Counted from the stretch's first letter, positions 43,462-53,727 are shown. The stretch is 64,000 nucleotides of DNA from CALRQJ02 sp943370285 (GCA_943370285.1 CALRQJ020000006.1:124001-188000), one strand, 5' to 3'. Notes: generated from the letters alone by a model not told the origin. A program made the numbers and translations.

Positions 43462-44496
43462 TTAAAGCTTGTTCAATGCTAGTTCTGCTAAAAGTTCTTT
43501 TACATTAAGTGATGCAACAGCAATGCGTTCATCGGCTGCACCATAATAAATGTAGAGTGTATCATCTTCTACAATAGCGCCGGTAGGAAAACAAACATTG
43601 TTTACTTCACCCTTTAATTCCCATTCTTTTTCCGGATAAAATAGGGGGTAAGGTAGTCTTGCAATTTCTTTCTCCGGATTATTCAAGTCGAGCAGTGCAG
43701 CACATGCAGAATATACATAGCCTTTAACAGTATCATGTACGCCATGATAAATTAATAACCAACCTTCAGCCGTTTCGATAGGAGGACAGCCATTGCCAAT
43801 GTAACTAACCTCATGATCATATTTTGGTGACAAAACAATGTATTCATCGAAATTGGAAAAATATTTCTGCCAAAAATCTATGGTCAAATCTTCTAATTTT
43901 TCAACAGCCACTACAATTTGAATGTCGGGTTTAATGCGGTGCAAAAAACAAAACTTGTTATTAATTTTTCGGGGAAAAAAGATTAGATTCTTATCCCATA
44001 AAAAACTGGTGCGATCTTGTTTGTCGTGGCTTTTTTGATATTCATTAAAGCGTTTATATTTTTCGTGAATAGTACCTTTTGTTTCGGTAAAATGTTTGAA
44101 CTCTTCGTAAGTTATTTGTGGTACAATGATGCCGAACTTTTGCCAATGTACTAGATCGGTTGAAGTAGCTAATGCCCCTAATGCATTCTCACCATCGTAA
44201 GCGGTATAAGTAAGATAGTAAGTGCCTTCGATGGCTACAATACGTGGATCTTCTAAACCTTGAAATTCATATTGGGATTGAGGGAACAAGAGTGGGGTAT
44301 CATTTCTACTTTCTACTTCCATGGGAGCAGATAATTTACAATATCCTATTGTTGAGTAGTTGTCTGTTGCAACAGCTCTATAAAACATATGTATGGTATC
44401 ACCTACTTTAATTAATCCAGGATTCAGCACACCTTCACTTTCAAAAACATTGGTGGTTTTGCGTAACAAAATACCCAATTTGTTAACTGTAATCAT
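43462..44496 (-). CDS. GH130 family beta-mannoside phosphorylase-like enzyme
   Basis: This 344-residue protein is a five-bladed propeller enzyme of GH130. It shows FESEGVLNPGLIKVGDTIHM, FYRAVATDNYSTIGY, GLEDPRIVAIEGTYYLTYTA, SYIGNGCPPIETAEGWLLIY with HG after it, and a C-terminal YYGAADERIAVAS. Members phosphorolyse or hydrolyse beta-1,2- or beta-1,4-mannosides (for example 4-O-beta-mannosylglucose). The catalytic Asp of the phosphorylases is in the EDP motif. There is no signal peptide. It is encoded with the GT4 protein directly downstream. Confidence 0.88.
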   Translation of the reverse strand: MITVNKLGILLRKTTNVFESEGVLNPGLIKVGDTIHMFYRAVATDNYSTIGYCKLSAPMEVESRNDTPLLFPQSQYEFQGLEDPRIVAIEGTYYLTYTAYDGENALGALATSTDLVHWQKFGIIVPQITYEEFKHFTETKGTIHEKYKRFNEYQKSHDKQDRTSFLWDKNLIFFPRKINNKFCFLHRIKPDIQIVVAVEKLEDLTIDFWQKYFSNFDEYIVLSPKYDHEVSYIGNGCPPIETAEGWLLIYHGVHDTVKGYVYSACAALLDLNNPEKEIARLPYPLFYPEKEWELKGEVNNVCFPTGAIVEDDTLYIYYGAADERIAVASLNVKELLAELALNKL

Positions 44497-44925
44497 AGCA
44501 TGTTGTTTTTATAAAACTGCCTTATCTATTTTTTCGGAGCCCTATGTTCAAATCAATGATGATTCCAATTTTTCTATTGTACTTTTAATAATAGTGATTG
44601 TATAAATTGTCAAAGAAACTACACCATTTAAGCAGCAAGCCGATTTAATGGCTATTTTCCGGGATGTAAAGTTCAACACTATTACAGCCGCAATCATTAC
44701 AGAATTAATACTGATTATTGTATAATTAAATGTGACGCAGCATTTGACTGCTTGTATTCTTCTATGCTTGTGTTTGCTGAGAGTGTGTTTGAAGCGATGA
44801 GTTGAAAAGTAATCCAAGCTTCAATTTGCTATTAGCGGTTTGTGAAACGGTTGTGTCCTTTACAGCTTAGTGTATTATTGTTTAGTTCGAAATGGAAGTA
44901 TGAATTGTAATGCTTTAAGCCCAAT
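44497..44925. other. gene-free stretch of 429 bases
   Basis: No convincing gene, RNA or operator was found. A minus-strand frame at 44548-44817 is open for 89 codons but has no family resemblance and a poor composition. The promoter of the GH130-GT4 transcript should lie near 44500-44620; no clear TAnnTTTG was seen on that strand. Confidence 0.5.
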
Positions 44926-45780
44926 TTACTGCACCACCAACGTCGCCATCACCGCAAAATGGTCACTTGCAAAACGACCCTGCCATGTTTGTGAAATGGT
45001 AGCATGGGTAAATACCCGCCAATTACCTTTCAAAAAAATATAATCAATTGGTTGGTCTCCGTTTTCTTTAGATTGAAAACCGTTGAAAGTGCCTGTTGGT
45101 CCGTAATGTGGTGTTTGTGATAACGCTTTGCTATCAGTTAGGTGAAGCGGATTGCTTGTGTCAACAATAACCTTGATGGGTTCATCAGTAGGTATTGCAT
45201 TAAAATCACCGGTAATCACTACAGGTGTTGTACCGGCTATTTCATTTACTTTTTGCAACAATAAGGTAGCACTTTTACTTCGGGCAATTTTACCCATATG
45301 ATCGAAATGCGTATTGAACGCAAAGAAAACTTTATTTGCTTTGATATCTTTAAATTGAGCCCAAGTCACCATACGTGTAATGGCAGCATCCCAACTTTTA
45401 CTGCCCGGTACAGTGGGTGTTTCGCTGAGCCAAAACATATTGGTCTTTAATAATTCTAATCTTGTGGTATCGTAAAAAATGGCAGCGTATTCGCCTTTTG
45501 TTTTGCCATCATCTCTACCGCCGCCGGTGTATTTGAACTGTGGCAAACGTTGCTGCAAATCTAAGACCTGGTCATGTAGGGCTTCTTGTACACCCAATAT
45601 TTCAGTTTGATGAAACAGTATTTGCGAAGCCACTTTGTCTTTACGGTATGGCCATGCGTTTAAACTATCGGCAGGTGTATGATACCGAATATTAAAGCTC
45701 ATCACTTGCAAAGCATTTTGTGATTGTGCAAATGACAGACTTGTGATAGACAGCAGCACTAGACATATCCACTTTTTCAT
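44926..45780 (-). CDS. secreted endonuclease/exonuclease/phosphatase family protein
   Basis: This 284-residue protein has a signal peptide (ICLVLLSITSLSFAQ) and a complete EEP domain: QVMSFNIRYHT, ILGVQEALHDQVLDL (metal Glu), NTHFDH, VITGDFNAIPTD, and FASDHFAVMATL with the catalytic Asp-His. The closest pattern is that of the secreted EEP hydrolases often found in Bacteroidota glycan loci, where they are thought to remove phosphoryl groups from glycans or lipids. It has no transmembrane anchor, unlike the pair at 17681-19955. Confidence 0.9.
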   Translation of the reverse strand: MKKWICLVLLSITSLSFAQSQNALQVMSFNIRYHTPADSLNAWPYRKDKVASQILFHQTEILGVQEALHDQVLDLQQRLPQFKYTGGGRDDGKTKGEYAAIFYDTTRLELLKTNMFWLSETPTVPGSKSWDAAITRMVTWAQFKDIKANKVFFAFNTHFDHMGKIARSKSATLLLQKVNEIAGTTPVVITGDFNAIPTDEPIKVIVDTSNPLHLTDSKALSQTPHYGPTGTFNGFQSKENGDQPIDYIFLKGNWRVFTHATISQTWQGRFASDHFAVMATLVVQ

Positions 45781-45858
45781 ATCGTATAATTAGGCAGCAG
45801 CAAGTTCAGTAACATCTTTCACTTCGAGAATTTTTTGTTTAAAAAACAGATGTGTCGC

Positions 45859-47712
45859 TTACTGTTTAAACACCCTGATATAATCAATATATGATTTATC
45901 TGTACCACCTTTTTGTATGAATTCGTTTTTACGGATATCTCCATCCAACCAATTGTTTTCACCAAAACAGCTACCGGAAAAATAAATAAATTCTGCTACA
46001 TGTGGTATCAACTTTGGATCGGTCATTTCTCTAATTACCTTACCATCATAATAAAATCGCAAGTAGGTTGGCGACCATTCAAAGCCATATACATGGTATT
46101 CCTTATCATGAATGCCCGGTGTTTTCATAAGGGCCCCGTTTGATTTATGGGCAGGTTTAGCGTAGCCATCCCAATGTAAACCATTCGAATATGCGTTTGA
46201 TTTGGTGCCCTCAATAATATCAATTTCGGCACCATCATTGGCTGTGCCATCTACACCTTGTGGTGCTTTCATACCATCGCCTTCAGGCATCATCCAAAAT
46301 GCCATTTGATGGCCGTTGGGTTTCACAATATGCATACGACATTCCAAAAACCCATAGGTTGGAGCATATTTACCTTTAGAATTAAACCTACCTGCAAAAT
46401 ATGCGGTATCATTGTAAGGTGCTTTTCTGTAGTAGATAAATATATTGCCGTCTTTTTCTTCTACCTGATTTTTATCGGCAAATAATGTAATATCTACTCT
46501 TTTTCGTGAGGTGTTTTCAACAGTCCATTTACTGGTGTCAATTATATTATCATTGAATTCATCAGAGAAATCCAGTCTCCATTTGCCTATCACAGTTTTG
46601 TTGGAATCGGGCAATACCAAAGGCGCTGCATTTGTTGGGCTTTGTGGGTCAACAAACGGTGATTGCTTAGCTGGTTGCTTGTCAAATACCGAAAAATCCC
46701 AACTGTCTCTCCAACGAATCACAGGTTTACCGTTTTCAAATTGTAATGGTAACCAGATGTATAGTCCTTCTATGGCCATGTCGGGTTTCCAAATATCAAA
46801 CATGGCGATATAGGCATTTTTCTTACCCTTTACCGGTAAAATATAAGAAAGCTGCCCACCAAAACTGGTATCAGCACCAATACCATTGTGTGGATTTCTG
46901 CCAATGCATGGATTGCCTAAATCGGTAAAGGAGCCTTTTAAAGAATCGGCTACAAAAGAACGGGCCTTGTTGGGTTTCCAACCACTTGAACCGGATCCTA
47001 ACAAATAATATTTTTCTTCATGTAAAATAACTGCCGGTGCTTCTGTATGCTTTGTAATATCTTTTACGGGTTCGTATCCTCCATCGGGTTCTAGTAATTT
47101 TTTGTTCAGTTTTCCAATAACAAAAGTTTTGTCCGGTTTTCTAACCGTTAAATGATATACCGCATTATCCTCGTCTTTAAACATGGAAAAATCACCGGTA
47201 CCGTATGGCGAACTTCCGCCTAAAAATTTGTCTTTATAGGTAAATGGACCATTTGGTTTTTTACTAGTGGCTACACCAATATATCCTTTCAAATAACCCG
47301 TTCCTCTGGGGTAATACTTAAAATAAGCAATGAATTGTTTTGTTTTTTTATGATAAATTACTTTAGGTCGTTCAAAAATGCAACCATAAGCTAAATCAGC
47401 TGATGTATCAGTATAAGATACAGAAAGCACTATCCCCTCATCTTTCCAGTTGATCAAGTCTTTGGAGGAATAGCAATGAATACCACCATCGGCCATTTGT
47501 GCTTCTGATTTTCCTTCTATTTTGTGTTCGCCATACCAGTAGTATTTATTTTTATGGAACAACACATTGCCACCGTGTGCATTGATGTGTTTACCGTTAT
47601 TATCTAACCAAATTTTTCCGGGTGTGAAATTGGTCTGTTTTGAAAACGATTGCTGTGCTTGTACGAAATCGTAACAATTAATTAGTATGGTAAAAATTAA
47701 AATTTGTCTCAT
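45859..47712 (-). CDS. secreted two-domain glycoside hydrolase: GH43-like plus GH16
   Basis: This 617-residue protein has a signal peptide. Residues about 25-330 form a five-bladed GH43-type propeller: INAHGGNVLFHKNKYYWYGE, SSKDLINWKDEG, FERPKVIYHKKTKQFIAYF and TEAPAVILHEEKYYLLGSG, as in exo-beta-1,3-galactanase-like subfamilies. Residues about 375-617 form a GH16 jelly roll, with FSDEFND, YGFLECRMHI, and the catalytic GAEIDIIEG (ExDxxE near residue 492), closing with KSYIDYIRVFK. Beta-1,3-linked galactan or glucan is a plausible target, so an exo and an endo activity may act on one polymer. It is separated by 177 bases from the upstream SGNH gene. Confidence 0.88.
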   Translation of the reverse strand: MRQILIFTILINCYDFVQAQQSFSKQTNFTPGKIWLDNNGKHINAHGGNVLFHKNKYYWYGEHKIEGKSEAQMADGGIHCYSSKDLINWKDEGIVLSVSYTDTSADLAYGCIFERPKVIYHKKTKQFIAYFKYYPRGTGYLKGYIGVATSKKPNGPFTYKDKFLGGSSPYGTGDFSMFKDEDNAVYHLTVRKPDKTFVIGKLNKKLLEPDGGYEPVKDITKHTEAPAVILHEEKYYLLGSGSSGWKPNKARSFVADSLKGSFTDLGNPCIGRNPHNGIGADTSFGGQLSYILPVKGKKNAYIAMFDIWKPDMAIEGLYIWLPLQFENGKPVIRWRDSWDFSVFDKQPAKQSPFVDPQSPTNAAPLVLPDSNKTVIGKWRLDFSDEFNDNIIDTSKWTVENTSRKRVDITLFADKNQVEEKDGNIFIYYRKAPYNDTAYFAGRFNSKGKYAPTYGFLECRMHIVKPNGHQMAFWMMPEGDGMKAPQGVDGTANDGAEIDIIEGTKSNAYSNGLHWDGYAKPAHKSNGALMKTPGIHDKEYHVYGFEWSPTYLRFYYDGKVIREMTDPKLIPHVAEFIYFSGSCFGENNWLDGDIRKNEFIQKGGTDKSYIDYIRVFKQ

Positions 47713-47889
47713 TGCTATATTGCTTTAGTATTGATTAATCTATTTAAAATGACAAGTATAAGAATACACAGCTTTCCGCTTACAGAACTAATACCAGTAT
47801 ATGTTTGGCTAGTGTTCCATTCAGTCCATTAAGCGAATAAAAAATAAACTGCGTCGATAACTCCATCTATTTAATTTGTTTCATTTTTT

Positions 47890-49305
47890 CTATTGTATTG
47901 CATTGCCTCGTATCAGAATTTTACCTAAGTAAAAAACCGAACGGTTATATTTATTTGGATTCAATGTAATATCTGACAGTTGTGTTGATTCTAAAATCTT
48001 AGTTTTATCCGGAATGTCTGCTGAGATCCTTAATACAACTTGATGAGGTCCGGGTAATGTTTTGATAAAAACACATTGTCCTCTGTAACGATTGTTACAA
48101 AATTTGTTGAACCTATTGATGGCTTTTACATCAGTATTGTTTTGGGTAGCGATATAATTGATGGGACTCTTCTGTTCCAAATTGACTTGAACACCATCTA
48201 TTTCCAATTCAATTTGTCCAACTTCCGGACCACCAATATCAAAGAATCCTAGCATAGTTCCATTGAATTTAAAGCTAATGGACGAACTCGGCTTTTCTGA
48301 TTTCATTACATAGGGAAACCATCCTGAGAATGGTGTTAAAGACTCAACAGTTTTCGGATTAATAGTTTCCCATTCAGCGCTGAATGTGGCAATTGATTTT
48401 GGGTCAAGCATTTTTGCATCTTCCCAATTATCGGCAATCAGCGGATTAGGGAGACGATAAATTCGATTTTCGGCAATGTTTTCTATCTTCATCATTGCTC
48501 GGGCAATGGCTTCGGCATACAAGTTTCCACCAGCTTCTAGGGGATGTGTTCCATCTTTAGAAAACACAATTTTATCTGGTATTGTAGCAGTATCAGCTTT
48601 CCATATCAATTTGTTTTGTTTTTCAAGCATGGCGGCTTGAAGTCCCATATGAATTGAAGGAATAGCGTAATGCTCGGCTATCAATTCCAAATTTTTGATG
48701 CCTTGTGGAATTTTTCCTTCTGCATAAACTTTGGTTTGACCCGCCGATATAGTATAAATTAAGCATATATCAATTCTGGGATTGTGTTTCCGAATTTGAC
48801 GGACAATACCCTCCATTCCGTCTGCGAAAGCTCCGTTTACTGCAAATTCAACAAAAATCAAATCAGGATTGAATTGCAATACTTGATCGTACAGTCTGCA
48901 AGCTCCGAGGTCTGTTCCGGTTCCTGAAACTCCGGCATTGATACCCGTCATCTTAATTGCAGGAAACATGTTTTGGATAAACTTCGCCGACTGCAAACGG
49001 TATTGATTATCTGCCTTAGTAATACTTCCGCCCAAATAACCGATAGTAACTGCGTTGCCCTTTTTTATTGAGTTGAAAAAATTAGGAAGACCTCCACGAA
49101 CATTGAATTCCTCCGGTTGAGAAAAATTATTGGTTTGAATAAGCGGAGCAGCATAGGTTTTCGGATCAAAGAATAATGGACTTGCTCCAGCCTGACTTGC
49201 TGCAATAATATCTTCAGTGCTATTTTCAGATTTTTTTTGTGCATTCGTCATGAAGGCACTTAGTAGTATTGCAACAATAAATGATATTTTCACAAGGCGG
49301 TACAT
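47890..49305 (-). CDS. secreted SGNH/GDSL-family esterase
   Basis: This 471-residue protein has a signal peptide (ISFIVAILLSAFMTNAQ) and an SGNH hydrolase domain: VTIGYLGGSIT (nucleophilic Ser near residue 92), INAGVSGTGT, IFVEFAVNGAF and the catalytic DGTHPLEAGGNLYAEAIA. A beta-sandwich of about 150 residues follows (SISFKFNGTMLGFFDIGGPE). Enzymes with this layout are carbohydrate acetylesterases or related de-O-acylases. It lies 12 bases after the GH2 gene, in the same transcript. Confidence 0.85.
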   Translation of the reverse strand: MYRLVKISFIVAILLSAFMTNAQKKSENSTEDIIAASQAGASPLFFDPKTYAAPLIQTNNFSQPEEFNVRGGLPNFFNSIKKGNAVTIGYLGGSITKADNQYRLQSAKFIQNMFPAIKMTGINAGVSGTGTDLGACRLYDQVLQFNPDLIFVEFAVNGAFADGMEGIVRQIRKHNPRIDICLIYTISAGQTKVYAEGKIPQGIKNLELIAEHYAIPSIHMGLQAAMLEKQNKLIWKADTATIPDKIVFSKDGTHPLEAGGNLYAEAIARAMMKIENIAENRIYRLPNPLIADNWEDAKMLDPKSIATFSAEWETINPKTVESLTPFSGWFPYVMKSEKPSSSISFKFNGTMLGFFDIGGPEVGQIELEIDGVQVNLEQKSPINYIATQNNTDVKAINRFNKFCNNRYRGQCVFIKTLPGPHQVVLRISADIPDKTKILESTQLSDITLNPNKYNRSVFYLGKILIRGNAIQ

Positions 49306-49317
49306 ATAATTGTTTGA

Positions 49318-51879
49318 TTATTGAACGGTTATGGCATACTCATGTGTCCATTCGCTGTTATAGCCCCATTGCAGAATTCTCCTCATTTTAAAATAATAAG
49401 TTTTACCACTTACTAAACCCGGCACTTGTAGCACTCCTTTTGTGTTTAATACCAAATTTTTATCATAATTATTTGGCTGCACACCATACACTATTTCATA
49501 CCTAAAATCTAATGGATCGCTATTGAAAGAAACAAAGAAACCTTGCTTCACTGCTTGTACATTCCAAACAATGGGTGGCAATTCTTTTTTGCCTAATGCA
49601 AATGTTTGTTTTTCGGCTGTGGTTGCTCCGGCATTATTTACCGCTACCAATTGAAACTGATAGCTACTATCTCTGTTCAAGTTGCTGAGCTCAATAAAAT
49701 CATTAGTCGTTTGGGGTGAAGTAGTATTCAAATCATGACTGCCATATTTCAAATAATAGGCTGTTGCATCTGACTCTTTTGTAAACACAATTCTTGCTGC
49801 CACGTCGCTGCTGTGTACAGCTAGCAGTTCCGGCGTTGTTGGTTTGTACAAGTACACCGTTGTATCATATCGACTATAGGTTTGTGCATCTTTTATCTGC
49901 AGCATAATGTTGTTAGATGAAGCACTGACAGGTAAACTGAACGCAAGATTTTTTACACTATCTCCAGGTTGTAAAATGGGCAGTGGATAGGATTGCTGAT
50001 TAATAATTTTGCCGGTTTTGTCTTTGGTAGAAATACTTACAATATACCCTTTTAATATATAAGCAGGAAAACTGGGTATGGCTCTTGTTTGTAAACTGAT
50101 GGAGCCACTGCAATTATTGCCTGCAAAACGTATGTTACAATTAGTAATCAAAAAAGGGAGGTTTTGTTTCCGCACTTCAGCGTAAGATTTCTTTGGCTGT
50201 AAGAAACTGTTGACTACTCCCCAGGTTCGGTTTTCGGATTCAGGTGTTGCCCATCCTGCTCTTGCAGACCAATAATTGCTTCTGTAATCATTGAAGGTCC
50301 AAAGCGAAGCACCTACTACATAGGCTTTACCCCGCATGTCTGCAAACATTTTTTCAGCACCTAAAAATGATTTATCCAAATCTTCGTCGTTGAGGTTCCA
50401 TCCATATTCTGAAAAGAAAATGGGTTTACCCGGAAAGTGTTTATGTGCTTGTTCAGCAGCTCTTCCCCAGCCACCGTAGGCATTCAGCAAAATGATATCA
50501 CACAGGCCCGCAGCATCATTGGGTTGGCTTTGGGCGGTATTGGTGGCATAGGTTGCCAAGCGATTTGGATTGAGTGCTTTAGCCATCGCAATTGCGCCTT
50601 TCACATATTCATATACCAGTGGATTGTTTTTATAAGAACCAATTTCGTTACCTACACTCCATCCGATAACGGATGGATGATTGTACTGTTGACGAATGAG
50701 TTTTTGTAGCCATGCTTTTGGTAATGGGTCATTGGGGTCTGCATGATCATCTTTACCCCATAGCGTTACTTCTTCAAAAGTCATGATGCCTTTTTGATCG
50801 AGGTAATCGAGAAATGGTTTTGGTAATGCGGTATGACTTAGCCTGGCCATGTTTGCACCACATTCCTTCATCATGTCCACCATTTTTTTAAACCGCTCCA
50901 ATGGTAAAGCATTGCCATACATGCGGTCTTCGGGAACAATGTTGAAACCTACCGGTCTGATAGATTCACCATTTAATTTGAGGGCATATCCATCCACTTC
51001 AATCTTGCGAATGCCAAATGTTTCCTGATGTGTATGTACTTGGGTTTTGCCCTGATACAAACGGATAACCGCCTGATACAATTCGGGATGATCGAAATGC
51101 CAAAGCTGCACTTTGTTGGCTGGTAATGAGATGGTGGTATTGACTGTAACGGTATCGCCTGAAGTTATGTTATTGAATGACTGCAATGTTGATTGTCCAA
51201 CCAGTTGACCTTTGTAAAAAATGTCAATCGAACAAGCAACAGATTTGTTGCTACCAGCATAATTTGCCAGCTCAGTTACCAAAGAAATATTCGCTGTTCC
51301 TTTAGCCAAGTCTGGCACTGCATCAATGGCAACATGATTCACCCGAACAGGGTTTGAAATAGCTAACCAAACAGGTCTACGAATGCCGCCCCAATTCCAC
51401 ACAGCACCCAACTTAAATCCATTATTCACTTTTACAGCGAGTATATTTTTTGCACCATATTTCAAGTACTTGTTGATCTGCATTTCATAAGCTAGAAATC
51501 CCAAATTATTTGAACCAATTTTAACGCCATTTAACCAAAAATCTGCATCGTAGTAAACAGATTCAAACACCAGTCTGATGTGCTTACTGCGCAGCTTTTC
51601 ATTGATGAAAAAAGTATGTTGATACCAAGCATCACCGGTATAGTGATCATATTCATTTCGGGTATCCCAATTGCCTGGCACAGTCATATCGTCCCAGCTG
51701 TTGATTGAAGTGGTGGGTAGAAACCATTTTTGTTCCTCTCCAACTTTATATAAATCTGTTTTAAATTTCCAAATACCGTTAAGTGATATCGAATCGGTAA
51801 GGGGTGTTTGTGCAATACTTGATTGTACAAAAAACAAGGTAATTACAACAACAATATTGGAAATCCTTTTAAAAAGCAT
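49318..51879 (-). CDS. GH2 family beta-glycosidase, secreted
   Basis: This 853-residue protein has a signal peptide (NIVVVITLFFVQSSIAQ) and a sugar-binding N-domain (VPGNWDTRNEYDHYTGDAWY, WNWGGIRRPVWLAI). The TIM barrel carries the acid/base in WSVGNEIGSYKNN (about 411) and the nucleophile in IFFSEYGWNL (about 490). Two beta domains, one fibronectin III-like, close the protein (about 690-853). GH2 covers beta-galactosidase, beta-glucuronidase and beta-mannosidase. The neighbouring sugar-acid type transporter fits glucuronidase or galactosidase, but specificity is not read from these motifs. Confidence 0.9.
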   Translation of the reverse strand: MLFKRISNIVVVITLFFVQSSIAQTPLTDSISLNGIWKFKTDLYKVGEEQKWFLPTTSINSWDDMTVPGNWDTRNEYDHYTGDAWYQHTFFINEKLRSKHIRLVFESVYYDADFWLNGVKIGSNNLGFLAYEMQINKYLKYGAKNILAVKVNNGFKLGAVWNWGGIRRPVWLAISNPVRVNHVAIDAVPDLAKGTANISLVTELANYAGSNKSVACSIDIFYKGQLVGQSTLQSFNNITSGDTVTVNTTISLPANKVQLWHFDHPELYQAVIRLYQGKTQVHTHQETFGIRKIEVDGYALKLNGESIRPVGFNIVPEDRMYGNALPLERFKKMVDMMKECGANMARLSHTALPKPFLDYLDQKGIMTFEEVTLWGKDDHADPNDPLPKAWLQKLIRQQYNHPSVIGWSVGNEIGSYKNNPLVYEYVKGAIAMAKALNPNRLATYATNTAQSQPNDAAGLCDIILLNAYGGWGRAAEQAHKHFPGKPIFFSEYGWNLNDEDLDKSFLGAEKMFADMRGKAYVVGASLWTFNDYRSNYWSARAGWATPESENRTWGVVNSFLQPKKSYAEVRKQNLPFLITNCNIRFAGNNCSGSISLQTRAIPSFPAYILKGYIVSISTKDKTGKIINQQSYPLPILQPGDSVKNLAFSLPVSASSNNIMLQIKDAQTYSRYDTTVYLYKPTTPELLAVHSSDVAARIVFTKESDATAYYLKYGSHDLNTTSPQTTNDFIELSNLNRDSSYQFQLVAVNNAGATTAEKQTFALGKKELPPIVWNVQAVKQGFFVSFNSDPLDFRYEIVYGVQPNNYDKNLVLNTKGVLQVPGLVSGKTYYFKMRRILQWGYNSEWTHEYAITVQ

Positions 51880-51905
51880 ACGATTTTTATTTATAAGAAT
51901 ATATA

Positions 51906-53303
51906 TTATTTTTTTACACTCGGTTGCAACTTAGCAATTCCACCAAACTTTAATAATAGCCAAGCAACCGGATGTAAAAATGCAATTACAAAAAACCAAA
52001 ATGTATACCCTTTGCCTTGTACTAAATCTAAAATAGGCGATAATACAGCATGCAAGCCTTGATCTAGAAAACCAGAAGCTTTGGTAGTTGTACCAGAAAG
52101 CATAGATACAATAATCATGTTCATAATTATACCACCAATAGTACTACCTGCTGCAACGATGCTAAATACGGTACCTAACGAATGGCCGGGAACAATATCT
52201 ACAATAATGGAACTGATGTTGATTAACCAAGCTAGTGATACCAGTACTACAATACAAGAAATGGCCAATGATATATTAATGCTATCTACCCTACTAATAA
52301 TGGGTGCTAAAGGCATAATACATGCACAAGCCAGCATTACATACATTCGGCTATTTACAGGTAATTTACCTTGCTTAATCAACCTGCCAGAATACCAACC
52401 ACCAAACAAACTACCCACACCAGCAGCTGCATATATTACCCAAGTAATTTTTAAATCGTTTTGTGTTAAATCTCTTTCGGCTGCTAAATACTTAGGAAAC
52501 CAAAATTGAAAGAAATACCAAACAGGATCTGTAAGTAATCTTGCAAAAAGCAATAACCAAGTACCCTTAAATGTTAATACTTGTTTCCAAGACCAGCTTT
52601 GATTTTGGGTATTCGATTCTTCCTTATTCGTGTCGTTACCTGCTTCAATAAATGCAAGTTCTTCTGTAGTAATACGTTTATTTTTTCGTGGTGTAGTGTA
52701 AATAAGCAACCAAGGTATAACCCATAATAAACCTACTAAACCAGTTAAAATAAAAGCCAATCGCCAACCAGTGCCTTGGCCTAGCCAATTGGAAATTGCT
52801 GGTAAATGCTCTGCATAGCCATAGGTGGCCAATGGAATGACAATATAAGGAGCTACCGTTGCTCCAATGGTTGCACCCATCGTATATAAACCAATAGCAA
52901 ATGCCCTTTGTTTGGGAGGGAACCATTCTGATACTGCTTTTGATGCTGCTGGCCAAATACCAGCTTCACCCAACCCTAACATAAAACGGTAAGTTCCTAA
53001 AGATGTAATACCCTTTGCTGCTGCAGTTAACATATTTGCAACAGACCACCATACCACAAATAACAAGGTGCCTTTTCGTGTGCCAATTTTATCTACAATT
53101 CTTCCAGAAAGTATGTAGGCAATTGTATAAGCTATTAGAAATATGTTCACAATATTGGCATAGTCGCTATCAGTCATGCCCAAATCTTTTTGAATGGTTG
53201 GGGCCAAGGCCGATAATGTTTGCCTATCAATATAATTGAGTACTGCTGCAAAAAACAATAAACCAACTATCCACCAACGTAACCCTTTTACTTTTTTTAT
53301 CAA
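51906..53303 (-). CDS. MFS transporter, anion:cation symporter (hexuronate-type)
   Basis: This 465-residue permease has 12 predicted transmembrane helices. Its opening RWWIVGLLFFAAVLNYIDRQ is diagnostic of the ACS subfamily (ExuT, DgoT, GudP). GEAGIWPAASKAVSEWFPPK is the conserved loop after TM4. It imports sugar acids such as hexuronates or galactonate with protons. As the only transporter of the island it is the likely route for the released monosaccharide across the inner membrane. It lies between the oxidoreductase remnant and the GH2 gene. Confidence 0.92.
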   Translation of the reverse strand: MIKKVKGLRWWIVGLLFFAAVLNYIDRQTLSALAPTIQKDLGMTDSDYANIVNIFLIAYTIAYILSGRIVDKIGTRKGTLLFVVWWSVANMLTAAAKGITSLGTYRFMLGLGEAGIWPAASKAVSEWFPPKQRAFAIGLYTMGATIGATVAPYIVIPLATYGYAEHLPAISNWLGQGTGWRLAFILTGLVGLLWVIPWLLIYTTPRKNKRITTEELAFIEAGNDTNKEESNTQNQSWSWKQVLTFKGTWLLLFARLLTDPVWYFFQFWFPKYLAAERDLTQNDLKITWVIYAAAGVGSLFGGWYSGRLIKQGKLPVNSRMYVMLACACIMPLAPIISRVDSINISLAISCIVVLVSLAWLINISSIIVDIVPGHSLGTVFSIVAAGSTIGGIIMNMIIVSMLSGTTTKASGFLDQGLHAVLSPILDLVQGKGYTFWFFVIAFLHPVAWLLLKFGGIAKLQPSVKK

Positions 53304-53347
53304 AATGAGGTATTTTAAATGGGTAATGATTAATTACTAATTATGAA

Positions 53348-53701
53348 CTAATAACACCTTACTTCAAATAATGAAACAGGAGCATTGGTGTTGGAATTAG
53401 AAACTTTTATTGTTAACGATGTAGTGAGTACTGGCTCATTAAACGTTAAAGTACGATGTGTTAAATAGTTACCAGAAATAGCACCAACCAGTGTATTGTT
53501 ACTATCGTAAATGGCCGCTTCATCGGCACAAAATGCCATTTTAGTTTCTGGGTTTACTAAAAGTACAGATTCTAAAGGATGATCGTAATCGGCTTCAAAA
53601 AATGCCTGACTATTTTTACTTCCCATTCTGGTAAATGCCAAGCCTATGGCAAAAATGAGCAGGGCAAATAAGGCCATCACAATAAAATCAATCTGTCCCA
53701 T
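53348..53701 (-). pseudogene. chimeric remnant: start of an SSS transporter joined to a lost oxidoreductase C-terminus
   Basis: The frame gives a 117-residue product. Residues 1-35 (GQIDFIVMALFALLIFAIGL, then TRMGSKNSQAFFEA) match the first helix of sodium:solute symporters. From DYDHPLESVLLVNPETKMAF to SLFEVRCY it is a diverged copy of the last 80 residues of the FAD-dependent oxidoreductase encoded directly upstream (which reads DYDHPMESVLMSHPE to FAIRCY). It appears to be the scar of a deletion that removed most of a transporter gene and most of a second oxidoreductase gene. It stays in frame, so a short protein could still be made. Confidence 0.7.
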
Positions 53702-53727
53702 AGGGTAGTTTAAGTGGTTCAATTGGT

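Noticed and set aside
44548..44817. 89-codon minus-strand frame in the gap between GH130 and the EEP gene
   Set aside because: No family resemblance, unusual composition and no promoter or start context; kept only as a note in the gap entry.
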